Shown: piece by piece, positions 42,214 through 51,788 of the stretch
Layout of the letters: the number at the start of each line of letters is the position of its first letter
How positions within the stretch are numbered: the first letter of the stretch is position 1
Source of the DNA: Scatolibacter rhodanostii
GTDB lineage: Bacteria; Bacillota; Clostridia; Oscillospirales; Acutalibacteraceae
NCBI RefSeq assembly: GCF_900197595.1
Contig: NZ_FZLO01000003.1
Span: forward strand, 124,001 to 188,000
DNA: 64,000 bases
Direction of reading: 5' to 3'
Notes under the pieces: model-generated
What the model was told of the DNA's origin: nothing
The model's database searches: none
The model's input: the letters and a program-made list of their open reading frames with translations, nothing else
Program-made: the position numbers and the translations under genes

Positions 42214-42996
42214 TTATCGATATTGTTCAAGCGTCTCGTGTAGCTGGTCGAGTGCCTTTTTTCGGCGCTGAGAAATTCGCTGAGGAGACAAGTCAAGCAC
42301 CTCTCCAATCTCTCTCAAATTCAAGCCTTCATAATAATGCAAAGTAATAATTTGCTTTTGCTTGGGCGGCAGTTCATCAATCGCTTTAGCCAGTGCCTGC
42401 CTTAATTCTTCCACCATTATGTTTTTGCTGACATCGTCGTTATTTCCATTGGAAGAATGATACAATATATTTTCGTAAGTTTGTCCCACCATTTCTTCAA
42501 AAGAAATGGTATCTATCACCGAAATTTCCACCATCTGCTGCGAAAGTTTTTCTTCACTGATAGCAAGATATTCTGCAAGCTCTTGATTCGTCGGCTGGCG
42601 CATTAATTTTTGCTCCAGTTTCTTTTTACCCTGTGATATTTGTTTCCTAGCCTCCCACAAGCGATTTGGAAGCCAATTTTGTTTGCGCAGGTATTTTAAA
42701 ATTCCTCCACGAACTCCTGTATAGCAGTATGTATCAAAAGTAGCCAATCCACGCTCGGGATCATATCGTTCAATACAATCCATTAACGCCAGCACACCTT
42801 GATTGAAGAAATCATCAAAAGGCACACTAGAAAGCAGAATAGACCGCATACTGTATATGGCTACATTCACATGCTGAATGTAATGCATAACCAATTGATT
42901 TCGTATCTCCAAATCTCCTGTTTGCTTATATTTTCGCATAAGCCCCTCTGGATCTTCTACTGTAACTTCTTTAATGGCTGCACTTGATTGATTCAA
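42214..42996 (-). CDS. fliA: RNA polymerase sigma-28 factor for flagellar genes (FliA/SigD)
   Basis: The 260-residue sigma factor directs late flagellar and chemotaxis transcription. Region 2 has VPFDDFFNQGVLALMDCIERYDPERGLATF with the -10 contact set, region 3 follows, and region 4 has LPPKQKQIITLHYYEGLNLREIGEVLDLSPQRISQ. Its antagonist FlgM is encoded at the other end of the cluster. The start is TTG 42996 behind AAAGGAGG. It lies 35 bp after flhA; flhF and flhG, often between them, are absent. Confidence 0.94.
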   Translation of the reverse strand: MNQSSAAIKEVTVEDPEGLMRKYKQTGDLEIRNQLVMHYIQHVNVAIYSMRSILLSSVPFDDFFNQGVLALMDCIERYDPERGLATFDTYCYTGVRGGILKYLRKQNWLPNRLWEARKQISQGKKKLEQKLMRQPTNQELAEYLAISEEKLSQQMVEISVIDTISFEEMVGQTYENILYHSSNGNNDDVSKNIMVEELRQALAKAIDELPPKQKQIITLHYYEGLNLREIGEVLDLSPQRISQRRKKALDQLHETLEQYR

Positions 42997-43031
42997 TGCG
43001 GATATCCTCCTTTCTGCAAAGTGTCTTTACA

Positions 43032-45089
43032 TTAGATGCCAATATTGCCGAGTGCTAAAATTTGAACATTGGTGTCTACATCATTAATAGAAAGCACCGT
43101 GATATTGGGATAAAACTGATCTAACAATCTCTTAAAGTAGATGCGTACAACCGGTGAAGTTAAAATAATGGGAGTTTGCACTAGCTTTCCAACCTTATCC
43201 ACTTCTTCTTTCGTCCGCTGCATAATTTTCTGAATCATATCAGGAGGCAGATTTAGGTAGGTTCCTCCTTCAATTTTCTTGAGGCCTTTAATGATGACAT
43301 CTTCTATATTGCTATCTAAACTAAGCACCTTAAGCTGCCCTGCTTCTGAATAGCGATGGGTAATCGTTCGTTTCAGCGCTTGTCTGACATATTCAATAAG
43401 CATATCATTATCTTTCACAGTAGGTGAATAATCTGACAAGGTTTCTAAGATGATTTCTAAATCAATAATGGGAATACCCTCTTTTAGAAGTCCCCTTAGC
43501 ACTCTCTGCAAATCATTCAGTGAAATAACAGAAGGAATGGTATCATTAACAACATCTTCATTGGTTTTCTTCAGATTCTCAACCATTCTTTTTACTTCTT
43601 GACGAGTCAAAAGTTCATAAGCATGTACTCTGACAATTTCAGAAAGATGCGTGATGATAACAGATGTTGGGTCAATTAAGGTATAGCCCGCCATCTCGGC
43701 TTTGATTCGTTTATCGTCGCTAATCCATTTAGCTGGCATACCAAAAGCAGGGTCAACTGTTTCAATACCGTCTATTTCATCGCTCTCCAAAATATCGTTT
43801 GGCGCTAACCCCATGTAGTGGTCAACCAGCACCTCACCGACTGCCAAGGCCTCACCACGCAAATTAATTTGATATTGGTTAGGGTTAAGTTCACTACTGT
43901 CTGAAAGCCGCAAAGAAGGAATGACCATTCCCATATTGTCAGCAAACTGCTTTCGCAACATAACCACACGATCCAAAAAGTTTCCTCCGCTACCCTCGTC
44001 AACGAGAGGCAGCAAACTATAGCCAACCTGCACGCTAATAGGGTCTACGTTTAAAAGATCGTATACATTATTCAGGTTCTTATAATAATTCACTTCACTG
44101 GTCACTTCTTCAATAACAGCCGGACCTTCTTCTACAGTTTGCAACGCCGCGCGATTTCTTCGCAGAAGAATGAATCCTAGTGCAAAAAGGACGGCAGACA
44201 TCAAAAACAGCTGTAACGGAGGGAATCCGATAAATGCAAGAAAAGGCAAGCCTGCTCCCGCAATCATCAATGCTGTCGGCTGTCCCATAAATTGCTGAAT
44301 AACGTCTGTGTTCAGGTTGGCTTCAGAAGCCGATCGAGTGACCACCATACCGGTTGCTACAGAAATAAGCAATGCAGGAATCTGACTCATAAGTCCATTA
44401 CCCACCGTTGCTATCGCATATGTATTGATAATGGTTTGAATATCGCCTTGGCCGCCTAAAAAGCCAACGCCAATACCACCAATCAAGTTAACTAATGTGA
44501 CGATAATAGAAATAATAGAGTCACCTTTTACAAACTTAGAGGCACCATCCATAGAGCCAAAAAAATCGGCTTCACGCTGAATTTTGGAACGACGCTCACG
44601 CGCTTGATTTTCATCAATGAGTCCTGAATTCAAATCAGCATCAATTGCCATTTGCTTGCCGGGCATAGCATCCAGCGTAAATCTTGCTGAAACCTCTGCC
44701 ACACGTTCTGAACCTTTTGTGATAACCAAAAATTGTACCAAAACAATGATAATGAAAACCACTAAACCAACTACTATGTTTCCTCCAATAACAAACTGGC
44801 CAAAAGTCTTGATAACTTCACCGGCATATCCGCTATTAGAAAGAATGGCACGGGTAGAAGAAACATTAAGAACTAACCTAAAAAGCGTTGTAATCAATAA
44901 CAAAGAAGGATAAATTGAAAATTCAAGCGGTTCTTTTATATACATCGTTATGAGAAGAATCACCAGTGACAGCGCTAAATTTAGGATTAAAAGAAAATCC
45001 AACATGCCTGTTCCTAGTGGAATTATCAAAAATGCTATAACTAGTACTACAAATACAGAAACAACGTTGTTCAAAAACTTGACATTCAT
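43032..45089 (-). CDS. flhA: Flagellar type III export gate protein FlhA
   Basis: FlhA forms the nonameric ring that receives chaperone-substrate complexes and uses proton-motive force. The 685-residue protein has about eight membrane segments (1-310) with the conserved cytoplasmic loop MPGKQMAIDADLNSGLI, then a cytoplasmic export domain (about 350-685). It overlaps flhB by 4 bp. It looks complete and ordinary. Confidence 0.97.
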   Translation of the reverse strand: MNVKFLNNVVSVFVVLVIAFLIIPLGTGMLDFLLILNLALSLVILLITMYIKEPLEFSIYPSLLLITTLFRLVLNVSSTRAILSNSGYAGEVIKTFGQFVIGGNIVVGLVVFIIIVLVQFLVITKGSERVAEVSARFTLDAMPGKQMAIDADLNSGLIDENQARERRSKIQREADFFGSMDGASKFVKGDSIISIIVTLVNLIGGIGVGFLGGQGDIQTIINTYAIATVGNGLMSQIPALLISVATGMVVTRSASEANLNTDVIQQFMGQPTALMIAGAGLPFLAFIGFPPLQLFLMSAVLFALGFILLRRNRAALQTVEEGPAVIEEVTSEVNYYKNLNNVYDLLNVDPISVQVGYSLLPLVDEGSGGNFLDRVVMLRKQFADNMGMVIPSLRLSDSSELNPNQYQINLRGEALAVGEVLVDHYMGLAPNDILESDEIDGIETVDPAFGMPAKWISDDKRIKAEMAGYTLIDPTSVIITHLSEIVRVHAYELLTRQEVKRMVENLKKTNEDVVNDTIPSVISLNDLQRVLRGLLKEGIPIIDLEIILETLSDYSPTVKDNDMLIEYVRQALKRTITHRYSEAGQLKVLSLDSNIEDVIIKGLKKIEGGTYLNLPPDMIQKIMQRTKEEVDKVGKLVQTPIILTSPVVRIYFKRLLDQFYPNITVLSINDVDTNVQILALGNIGI

Positions 45090-46150
45090 CTATTCAAATC
45101 CTTCTTTTTTAAGCTATATACAAATGCCAATACCTCAGCAATCGCCTGATAATGTTCTGCCGGTATTTCAGCATCTATGTCTACGGTTTCAAAGAGGGCA
45201 CGTGCCAAAGGTCGATTTTCTGTAATATAAACATCGTTCTCTTCCGCTACGGCAATAATGCGAAGTGCCACTGCATCAGCACCCTTTGCCAGCACAACCG
45301 GTGCACGATGTTTCTCTTGATCATACTGAATCGCAACCGCATAGTGTGTGGGGTTTCGAATCACCACATCCGCTTTCGGTACATTTTGCATCATACGCTG
45401 GCGTGCTCTTTGCTGCTGCAACGTGCGCACACGACCTTTAATTTCGGGGTTACCTTCTATCTGCTTATATTCATCTTTAATTTCTTGCTTACTCATTCTC
45501 AAATTCTTTTCATACTGCCACCACTGAAAAAGATAATCAGCCGCCGCCAAAAACACAAAAATCAGACCTGCCTGTGTGACAATTTTCATAATTACTTGGC
45601 CTGTGTAAATGATGGCTTGCAAAGCATCCATATCCATCAGCCGAGGCAAAAGCATAATTTCATCTTTTAAGACAGAATAAACAATGTAAAGTAAAATGAT
45701 TATCTTCAGCATGGATTTAAGCAGTTCCATTAAACTTCGAACTGAAAACAACTTCTTAAACCCATTGATAAAACTAATTCTTTCTGCTTTAAAGGCAAAA
45801 TTCTTGCTGGAAACCAACATACGAGTTTGCGCCATGGTTGTAATGATATTGACTATTACCCCAATGAGCAAAAGAATGAGAGCCGCTTTTGCAAAAACAA
45901 TAATGCCTTCTATCAAGAAAATACGGGTATCTTGTACAGTGATTTCAGTCTGCGTCGCTCCTTTTTCCACAAACGAAATCAACGAATCTTCTATCGTGGT
46001 AAAAATAAGCGGAGACAATAATTTGAAAGAATAAAAGGAGGCGAGCAAGGCCGCTATCGAAATAACCTCACGGCTAAAGAAGACATTACCCTTTTTTCGT
46101 TCGTCGTCTTTTCGTTTCGGAGTCGCCTTTTCGGTTTTTTCGCCGGCCAT
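45086..46150 (-). CDS. flhB: Flagellar export switch protein FlhB
   Basis: FlhB switches export specificity from rod and hook to filament proteins. The 354-residue protein starts EKTEKATPKRKDDERKKGNV, has four membrane segments and carries the autocleavage site NPTH in VIRNPTHYAVAIQY near 262-275. A second, cleavage-site-less copy of the cytoplasmic half is encoded at 35469-35786. ATG 46150 follows GGGGGGATGAT. Confidence 0.97.
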   Translation of the reverse strand: MAGEKTEKATPKRKDDERKKGNVFFSREVISIAALLASFYSFKLLSPLIFTTIEDSLISFVEKGATQTEITVQDTRIFLIEGIIVFAKAALILLLIGVIVNIITTMAQTRMLVSSKNFAFKAERISFINGFKKLFSVRSLMELLKSMLKIIILLYIVYSVLKDEIMLLPRLMDMDALQAIIYTGQVIMKIVTQAGLIFVFLAAADYLFQWWQYEKNLRMSKQEIKDEYKQIEGNPEIKGRVRTLQQQRARQRMMQNVPKADVVIRNPTHYAVAIQYDQEKHRAPVVLAKGADAVALRIIAVAEENDVYITENRPLARALFETVDIDAEIPAEHYQAIAEVLAFVYSLKKKDLNR

Positions 46151-46188
46151 ATCATCCCCCCTTTAGTTAAACCAAATATTGATACCTG

Positions 46189-46959
46189 TCAAATCACGCC
46201 CAATAGTTCCTGCATACTCATAAACATGGTATTGATATATTTGTTGATAAAGGAAGCTGTTGGCTCAGCAAACAGAAAAAGAAGCAAAATTCCGAAAACC
46301 ACTTTAAACTGAAAGTGGATGGAAAATACATTGATTTGGGGAATTAATTTCATTAGCAATCCCATTGAAATTTCTAAAATAAACGAAGCGGCTATAAATG
46401 GTAATGCCAATTGAATTGACAGGGTAAATACACTGGAAAACAAAGTCATCATAAAACTTCCAACGCTGCTCCCAAATGTCACGGCTCCAAGATTTACTAA
46501 ATCATATGAAGACACCATCAGTTTAATCAAAATCAGATGACAGTTATTGACAAAAAAATACATAATAAAAAGAATTTGAAAAATATTGCCTGACATCGAA
46601 ACCTGAATGTTGGCGCCTGGGTCAAATGCTTTGGCCATCGACAACCCAAATCCCATATCGACAATATCGCCAGCGGCAAACAACATATAGTAAAAAAACT
46701 GAAATACGGTGCCAAAGGCGAATCCTACAAATAGTTCTTTTATCATTGTCCAAATAAAAACAAAATCCGTGAATTCTGATGGAGCAGTGGCACTAAGCGA
46801 CGGTGTAATCAGCAAAGTGATTCCCATAACCAGCGCTGTTTTTACTTGCGACGGAATATTTTTTCTAGAGAGAAGCGGATTAAAAAAAATCATGCCCCCC
46901 ATACGGCAAAAAACTAAAATATAAGTGCTTAATGATTCAATAATCACACTACTTGTCAT
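46189..46959 (-). CDS. fliR: Flagellar export gate protein FliR
   Basis: One of the FliPQR gate components; a 256-residue hydrophobic protein with about six membrane segments, the RMGGMIFFNPLLSRKNIP start typical of FliR, and KAFDPGANIQVSMSGNIFQI in the middle. It follows fliQ by 4 bp and precedes flhB by 38 bp. FliR and FlhB are separate here, not fused as in some clostridia. Confidence 0.95.
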   Translation of the reverse strand: MTSSVIIESLSTYILVFCRMGGMIFFNPLLSRKNIPSQVKTALVMGITLLITPSLSATAPSEFTDFVFIWTMIKELFVGFAFGTVFQFFYYMLFAAGDIVDMGFGLSMAKAFDPGANIQVSMSGNIFQILFIMYFFVNNCHLILIKLMVSSYDLVNLGAVTFGSSVGSFMMTLFSSVFTLSIQLALPFIAASFILEISMGLLMKLIPQINVFSIHFQFKVVFGILLLFLFAEPTASFINKYINTMFMSMQELLGVI

Positions 46960-46963
46960 AAAT

Positions 46964-47227
46964 CTACAACTCCGCCATCAAGTTCATGAGATAGTGGAAG
47001 AAGTCCATTAGGCTTGTCAGCATCCAAGAACCTGAAGCCAAGAGCAGAAGAGCAATAGCGATAATCTTGGGGACAAACGTAATGGTCTGCTCATGGATTT
47101 GTGTAGCCGCCTGAAAAATAGCAACAATCAATCCAATGGCTATACTAACAATCAAAAGTGGAGCTGACAGTTTCAGAATCATCCACACCGCTTCACGAAA
47201 AACCAACAGTACATCCTCTTGCGACAA
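46964..47227 (-). CDS. fliQ: Flagellar export gate protein FliQ
   Basis: An 87-residue protein with two membrane helices, the size and shape of FliQ, with VGLIVAIFQAATQIHEQTITFVPK-type loop (visible as LIVAIFQAATQIHEQT). It assembles with FliP and FliR into the helical gate. Start TTG 47227 follows GGAGGAG. It is placed between fliP and fliR as usual. Confidence 0.95.
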   Translation of the reverse strand: MSQEDVLLVFREAVWMILKLSAPLLIVSIAIGLIVAIFQAATQIHEQTITFVPKIIAIALLLLASGSWMLTSLMDFFHYLMNLMAEL

Positions 47228-47257
47228 TTGTTCTCCTCCTCTCTTTTATTTAGTAAG

Positions 47258-48085
47258 CTAGTAAAAGCTTTTAACCAACATTTCCATAATCAAACTCCAG
47301 CCGTCTACAACCACAAACAGCATTAATTTAAACGGCAGTGCAATGGTTGACGGCGGCAGCATCACCATACCCATTGACATTAAGGTACTAGAAACAATCA
47401 TGTCTATGATAAGAAACGGCAAAAACAATAAAAAACCAATGGTAAATGCACGTTTCAGTTCACTGGTGATAAATGCCGGTACAATAACTTCTAGCCCCAA
47501 ACTCATCAGTTTGTCTGGCTCAACGGTATTCAGCTTTTCTGTGTCACCCGAAAGAGATAAAAACAGATTTAAGTCTGGTGCCTTAGTTTGCTTGAGCATA
47601 AATTCCTTAATAGGTTCCTGCATCTTTTCTAAAGCAACCTCTTGGGTAATCTCCTGCTGCATATAAGGCTGAACGCTCTCTGTATTAATTTGATTAATAA
47701 CAGGCATCATGATGAAGTAAGAGAGAAAAAGAGAGATACCTACGATAACCTGATTCGGAGGTGTTTGTTGCAGACCAATCGCATTGCGCAAAAAGGAGAA
47801 AACAATGACGATACGTGTGAAACTGGTCATCATGATTAGTATGGATGGTGCTAAAGACAGCAAAGCGAACATAAAAAGAAGTTGTAGCTCGCTCATGCCA
47901 CCTTCTGAACCCTCTGTATCAAAATCTACTGTGATACCGGCAGCAGCAGCTTTTGTGTAGAGAAAAGAGAAAAGCAGCATACAAGCAACAAAAGCAATGG
48001 CAAACTTCACAAAGAGAACTCGATAGTTAGGTTCGCGTTTTTTGGCAATATCAGCGGTAAGTGTATGGGTTTTAGAATTTTTCAT
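47258..48085 (-). CDS. fliP: Flagellar export gate protein FliP
   Basis: The 275-residue FliP is the main pore subunit of the export gate. It has an N-terminal hydrophobic segment (about 26-48), then the family stretch ILIMMTSFTRIVIVFSFLRNAIG near 81-103 and QTPPNQVIVGISLFLS. The hydrophilic periplasmic-side loop follows, with two C-terminal helices. Its ATG overlaps the fliO stop region by 14 bp. The N-terminal tail of about 25 polar residues is somewhat longer than usual. Confidence 0.96.
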   Translation of the reverse strand: MKNSKTHTLTADIAKKREPNYRVLFVKFAIAFVACMLLFSFLYTKAAAAGITVDFDTEGSEGGMSELQLLFMFALLSLAPSILIMMTSFTRIVIVFSFLRNAIGLQQTPPNQVIVGISLFLSYFIMMPVINQINTESVQPYMQQEITQEVALEKMQEPIKEFMLKQTKAPDLNLFLSLSGDTEKLNTVEPDKLMSLGLEVIVPAFITSELKRAFTIGFLLFLPFLIIDMIVSSTLMSMGMVMLPPSTIALPFKLMLFVVVDGWSLIMEMLVKSFY

Positions 48086-48485
48086 GCTTGTCCACCCTAC
48101 CCCCAGCCTCTAGATTTCCTTTTTTGCTCAGTTTACCATCCGTTGCCTTCTTCCAAACATCCTTTAAGACGTGATTGAAATCGGGTACAACTAACTTTGA
48201 CGTCCTTATTTCTGTAATTTGAGCAGAATCTAGCTCTTCTATTTTCTGAATGCTCTGGGGTGTTACCCCTAGAAGCATCGTTTTATCAGCTATTCTGACA
48301 ATCAGCAAAGATTGGTCTTTTCCTATTGCCTTTTTCTCAATCAATTCGATATTCCCACTTTTGTCAGAATCAAACGATTGATATCGGCTGCCTAAATATT
48401 TAGAAACATAATAGGCGCCAACAAAAATAGCTACGATGAGCAGTAAAGTTCCGATTGACGAAAGAATCGGCATTAAATTTTCCAT
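48072..48485 (-). CDS. fliO: Flagellar biosynthesis protein FliO
   Basis: A 137-residue bitopic protein with one membrane helix (about 8-27: ILSSIGTLLLIVAIFVGAYY) and a cytoplasmic domain with LLIVRIADKTMLLGVTPQSIQKI, the FliO pattern. FliO helps assemble the FliP ring. It is weakly conserved, so position between cheY and fliP supports the call. It overlaps fliP by 14 bp. Confidence 0.88.
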   Translation of the reverse strand: MENLMPILSSIGTLLLIVAIFVGAYYVSKYLGSRYQSFDSDKSGNIELIEKKAIGKDQSLLIVRIADKTMLLGVTPQSIQKIEELDSAQITEIRTSKLVVPDFNHVLKDVWKKATDGKLSKKGNLEAGGRVDKHEKF

Positions 48486-48518
48486 TTAGTTCGTCCCTTC
48501 AACGTGACAAACTGCCGA

Positions 48519-48881
48519 TTAAAGCGGTAAAACTTTAGAAACAGTCTGAATAATACGGTCTTGTTTAAAGGGCTTTACGATAAAATCTAAAGCGCCTAAT
48601 TTAATCGCTTCCATAACCATAGATTCTTGTCCCATAGCAGAACACATGACTACCTTTGAATCTGGGTCACCTGCTTTAATATTTCTAAGTGCTTCAATCC
48701 CATCCATATTCGGCATGGTGATATCCATGATGACCAAATCTGGTTTTTCAGCACGGTAGGCGTCAACAGCTTGTTGTCCGTCAGCGGCCTCAATAAAACC
48801 ATCATATCCGGCTTTACTCAAATAAGTTTGAACCATCTTTCGCATGAATCCTGCATCGTCAACAATCAAAATTTTATACAT
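48519..48881 (-). CDS. cheY: Chemotaxis response regulator CheY
   Basis: The 120-residue single receiver domain is phosphorylated by CheA and binds the motor switch. Residues D8 and D9 form the metal pocket, D53 in VIMDITMPNMDG is the phosphoacceptor, S83-type CSAMGQ follows, and the conserved Lys lies in FIVKPF. ATG 48881 follows AGGAGG by 7 nt; the open frame upstream reads into fliY and is not used. It is located inside the flagellar unit directly after fliY, as in Bacillus. Confidence 0.96.
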   Translation of the reverse strand: MYKILIVDDAGFMRKMVQTYLSKAGYDGFIEAADGQQAVDAYRAEKPDLVIMDITMPNMDGIEALRNIKAGDPDSKVVMCSAMGQESMVMEAIKLGALDFIVKPFKQDRIIQTVSKVLPL

Positions 48882-48900
48882 TTCAATATCCTCCTGAAAA

Positions 48901-50316
48901 TTACATATTAGAATCGAGAGAATTAAGCAATTCTTTCGTGCCAACTATCTCTGTGATACGTATACCAAAATTATCTCCTACAACAATAACGTCGCCATAA
49001 GCAAGCAATTGTCCGTTTACCATAATTTCGGCTGGTGCACCAGTTTGCTTGTCCAGTTCAACGACTGTTCCCTGTCCAAACTCCATGACATCTTTGATTT
49101 TACGTTTTGTTCTTCCAATTACAACCGATACTTCTAGCTGAACACCCATCAGCAGCCCCATGTTTGAACCGGAAGGAGCGGAAGCATAAAAATTCTGCTT
49201 TGAAAAGTCAGGAAACTCTGCATTTTGAATGTTCGCAGGCTCTGGCTGTCTATAACCCATCGGTTGTTGCTGTTGAGGTGCATAAGGATAAGAAGGTGGA
49301 TATCCTCCCGTTGCCGCTTGATAAGGAATCCCCTGCTGTCCGGCATAGACCAGCTGCTGTACAGGCATTTGAGGAGGCACCATACCAAACTGCATTGGTG
49401 GGCGAGCAACCTCAGGCTGCTCTGCCTGCTGCGGTGGTTGCACATAAGTCGGTGGTATTGGTTGTGCTTGCTGAGGCGGCACATAGGCAGGCATTGGCTG
49501 CTGTGGCACAGACTCTGTTTTTGCCGGTTGTGAAACGACTGGTTCCTGAACAGGAGGCTGTGACACAAACGCCGGTTCATTTACAGGCAGTGGAGATGGT
49601 TGCTGTACAGGTTGTTCTGTAACAGGAGCGGTTGGTGGCACAGGTGCAGCAGCCTGCTGTACCACAGGAGCAGTCTCAGTCACCTGCGGTATGTCTTCTT
49701 CTATTGGTTCACTGACATGCTTAATAATTTCTGTTGCAAAAGCGTTTGATAAGAAACACGTAAAGGTTGTGTCCAATATACCCTTTATCATCATTTTAAA
49801 AGAAATGGCCACTACACACTGATCTTGCTCGATTTCAAAAAAGACACTATCATTTTCATTTTTTTCTTCTACAAGCAGTGCTTCGGGTGTTGAAATATTA
49901 ATCGGCCGATCTAAAATTTCTGAAAGTGCTGTCGCCGATGCGCCCATCATCTGATTCATGACTTCGCTGGCAGCACTCATGCTCATGTCATCGAATTCAA
50001 AATCATCTTCTCCTTCAGATATTTCATTTCCCATGAGCAAATCTAAAATAATCTGAATGTCTCGACGACGGAACATCATAATATTAGTGCCTTCAATTCC
50101 TTGCACATAGCTAATTTTAATAATTAACGCCGGGTTAAGCCCAGAGTTGTCTATGTCTTTAAATTTGCTTTGCTGCAGCTGCGGGGTAGTGATTGTCACC
50201 TGATTTTCAAGAAGTGTAGAAACTGCTGTTGCGGCACTGCCCATACTGATATTCATTATTTCGCCGATTGTATCTAGCTCTTCAGCAGTCAAGAGTCTGT
50301 GAGTATGATCTGTCAA
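48901..50316 (-). CDS. fliY: Flagellar switch protein / CheY-P phosphatase FliY
   Basis: FliY replaces FliN in many Firmicutes and adds a CheC-like phosphatase. The protein is about 471 residues long. The N-terminal CheC-type domain has both repeats (IGEIMNISMGSAATAV and ASEVMNQMMGASATAL, each with E-x-x-N). A Pro/Gln-rich linker of about 160 residues follows, then a C-terminal SpoA/FliN domain (about 390-471). I favour TTG 50316, which follows AGAGGGAT, over ATG 50334, which overlaps the fliM stop and lacks a site. Confidence 0.92.
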   Translation of the reverse strand: MTDHTHRLLTAEELDTIGEIMNISMGSAATAVSTLLENQVTITTPQLQQSKFKDIDNSGLNPALIIKISYVQGIEGTNIMMFRRRDIQIILDLLMGNEISEGEDDFEFDDMSMSAASEVMNQMMGASATALSEILDRPINISTPEALLVEEKNENDSVFFEIEQDQCVVAISFKMMIKGILDTTFTCFLSNAFATEIIKHVSEPIEEDIPQVTETAPVVQQAAAPVPPTAPVTEQPVQQPSPLPVNEPAFVSQPPVQEPVVSQPAKTESVPQQPMPAYVPPQQAQPIPPTYVQPPQQAEQPEVARPPMQFGMVPPQMPVQQLVYAGQQGIPYQAATGGYPPSYPYAPQQQQPMGYRQPEPANIQNAEFPDFSKQNFYASAPSGSNMGLLMGVQLEVSVVIGRTKRKIKDVMEFGQGTVVELDKQTGAPAEIMVNGQLLAYGDVIVVGDNFGIRITEIVGTKELLNSLDSNM

Positions 50317-50330
50317 AACTATCCCTCTTT

Positions 50331-51326
50331 TCATTTAACAAGTATATCAACAAGCTTTATTGCTTTTTTTTCGTCTACTTTCCCTAGCCGGGCAGTATAC
50401 CATGGAATTTTCTCAATATTAACCACAATGTCCATATCTATCTTTTTATTTAGCACAATCACATCGTTTTTTTGCAATAAGGCTACATCATTCAATGCCA
50501 TTTTGCTGCATTCTAAAACTGCCTCAACCTCTAAATCAGACTGTTTTAAGTATCCTAAAACCATTTCTTTTTTTACTTTTTCTTTTTCAGGGTCTTGCAC
50601 TTTATTGGCAGCTGAATGTGCATACTTTACACTAAAACTGTTTATGATTTGCTCTAGATTTTCAGCAGGCATACAGATGTTAATTGTTCCTTTATAGTTC
50701 TCATTCACAATTTCAAAAGTAGAGATAACCACTATGTCCTGCTGTGAATAGGCTTGTAAAAGGCGCCCGTTGGTTTCAATACTGCGAAGGGATGTTTTTA
50801 GAGCAAAAAAGTTGCTCCATGCTTCCTGCATATATCGAGTTACATTTTCTAACACCACTTGGATTAATGACATCTCAATATCTGTATAATTTCGATCAGG
50901 CGAATATACAGATTGAGAGCCGCCCATTAACCGATCTATCAACAAGAAACCCAACGAGGTTGATAGTTCCATCATTAAAGTGCTTTCATCATAGTTAGCT
51001 GATTCTGGGTTAAAAGCAATCATACCTACCAGTGTATTGTCTGGCAATGCATTGTTAAATTCAGAGTATCGCTGCTCTTCTATTTGTGCAATGGTTACTT
51101 CACAAACGCTCCTCAGAATCCTGGTAAAATAAGAAGACAAAATGCGAGCGTAATTTTCATATAAATTGCTTAGCGATTTTAATTGATCTTTAGTGAATTT
51201 CTTAGGCGATGTAAAATCATATGGTTTTACTTTTTCTTCTTGTGATTTTTCTGCATTTTGCACATCACCAGAGCGCATTCGATTCAATAGTTCATCAATT
51301 TGGCTTTGCTGTAATATCTCTGCCAC
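50331..51326 (-). CDS. fliM: Flagellar motor switch protein FliM
   Basis: FliM binds CheY-P and couples it to motor direction. The protein has the N-terminal CheY-binding peptide AEILQQSQIDELL, a CheC-like middle domain (with LIDRLMGGSQ) and a C-terminal SpoA domain, about 331 residues in total. I choose GTG 51326 because other FliM proteins start just before ILSQSEID; it is 11 nt from AAGGAGGG. GTG 51338 would sit directly on the ribosome site. It ends 15-18 bp into the fliY start region. Confidence 0.93.
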   Translation of the reverse strand: MAEILQQSQIDELLNRMRSGDVQNAEKSQEEKVKPYDFTSPKKFTKDQLKSLSNLYENYARILSSYFTRILRSVCEVTIAQIEEQRYSEFNNALPDNTLVGMIAFNPESANYDESTLMMELSTSLGFLLIDRLMGGSQSVYSPDRNYTDIEMSLIQVVLENVTRYMQEAWSNFFALKTSLRSIETNGRLLQAYSQQDIVVISTFEIVNENYKGTINICMPAENLEQIINSFSVKYAHSAANKVQDPEKEKVKKEMVLGYLKQSDLEVEAVLECSKMALNDVALLQKNDVIVLNKKIDMDIVVNIEKIPWYTARLGKVDEKKAIKLVDILVK

Positions 51327-51543
51327 AGATTTTGCCACCCTCCTTTATCTTAAAATTAACTTCCTATCCAATATTTAGATGGCTGTCACTGATAAAAATT
51401 GCATTCATTTTTCTTTAAAAAGAGACAATCTCCGCCAAGTTGTCATAAAGCATACTTTTTAATACAGTATACGCGGCCCTTTTTATAAGTACTGTCATCA
51501 ACAAATTGTAATTTTTATTGCTACAGCGTTTCGGCGAAAAAGC

Positions 51544-51756
51544 TCACTTACCAGTGGTTTCTTTATTATTTAGAAAACTACTGCAGTTCTTCTTGAAATC
51601 TATTACTTTATCAATGATTTCGAGCATTGATTCTTTTACAATATAATAGTTTTTCGTGACCAAACGAATCGTTGTGTCTGGTGTTTCTTCAATGGTCTCA
51701 ATCAAATCTGAATTCAGCAAAAAGCTGGTGCCATTTATCTTTGTCAAATTAATCAT
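51544..51756 (-). CDS. flbD: FlbD family flagellar protein
   Basis: A 70-residue protein of the Gram-positive FlbD family, starting MINLTKINGTSFLLNSDLIE and containing the TIEETPDTTIRLVTKNYYIVKES segment typical of it. It is usually found directly after flgE and before motA/motB or fliL. Its function is not well defined. Here it is separated from flgE by a structured 115-bp gap and from fliM by about 217 bp. Confidence 0.9.
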   Translation of the reverse strand: MINLTKINGTSFLLNSDLIETIEETPDTTIRLVTKNYYIVKESMLEIIDKVIDFKKNCSSFLNNKETTGK

Positions 51757-51788
51757 TTTCCCTTGTTCCTCTCTTTGATTTCAACTCT

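Noticed and set aside
49107-49622. Long open frames on both strands within fliY
   Set aside because: They arise from the repetitive Pro/Gln codons of the FliY linker; none has a start signal.
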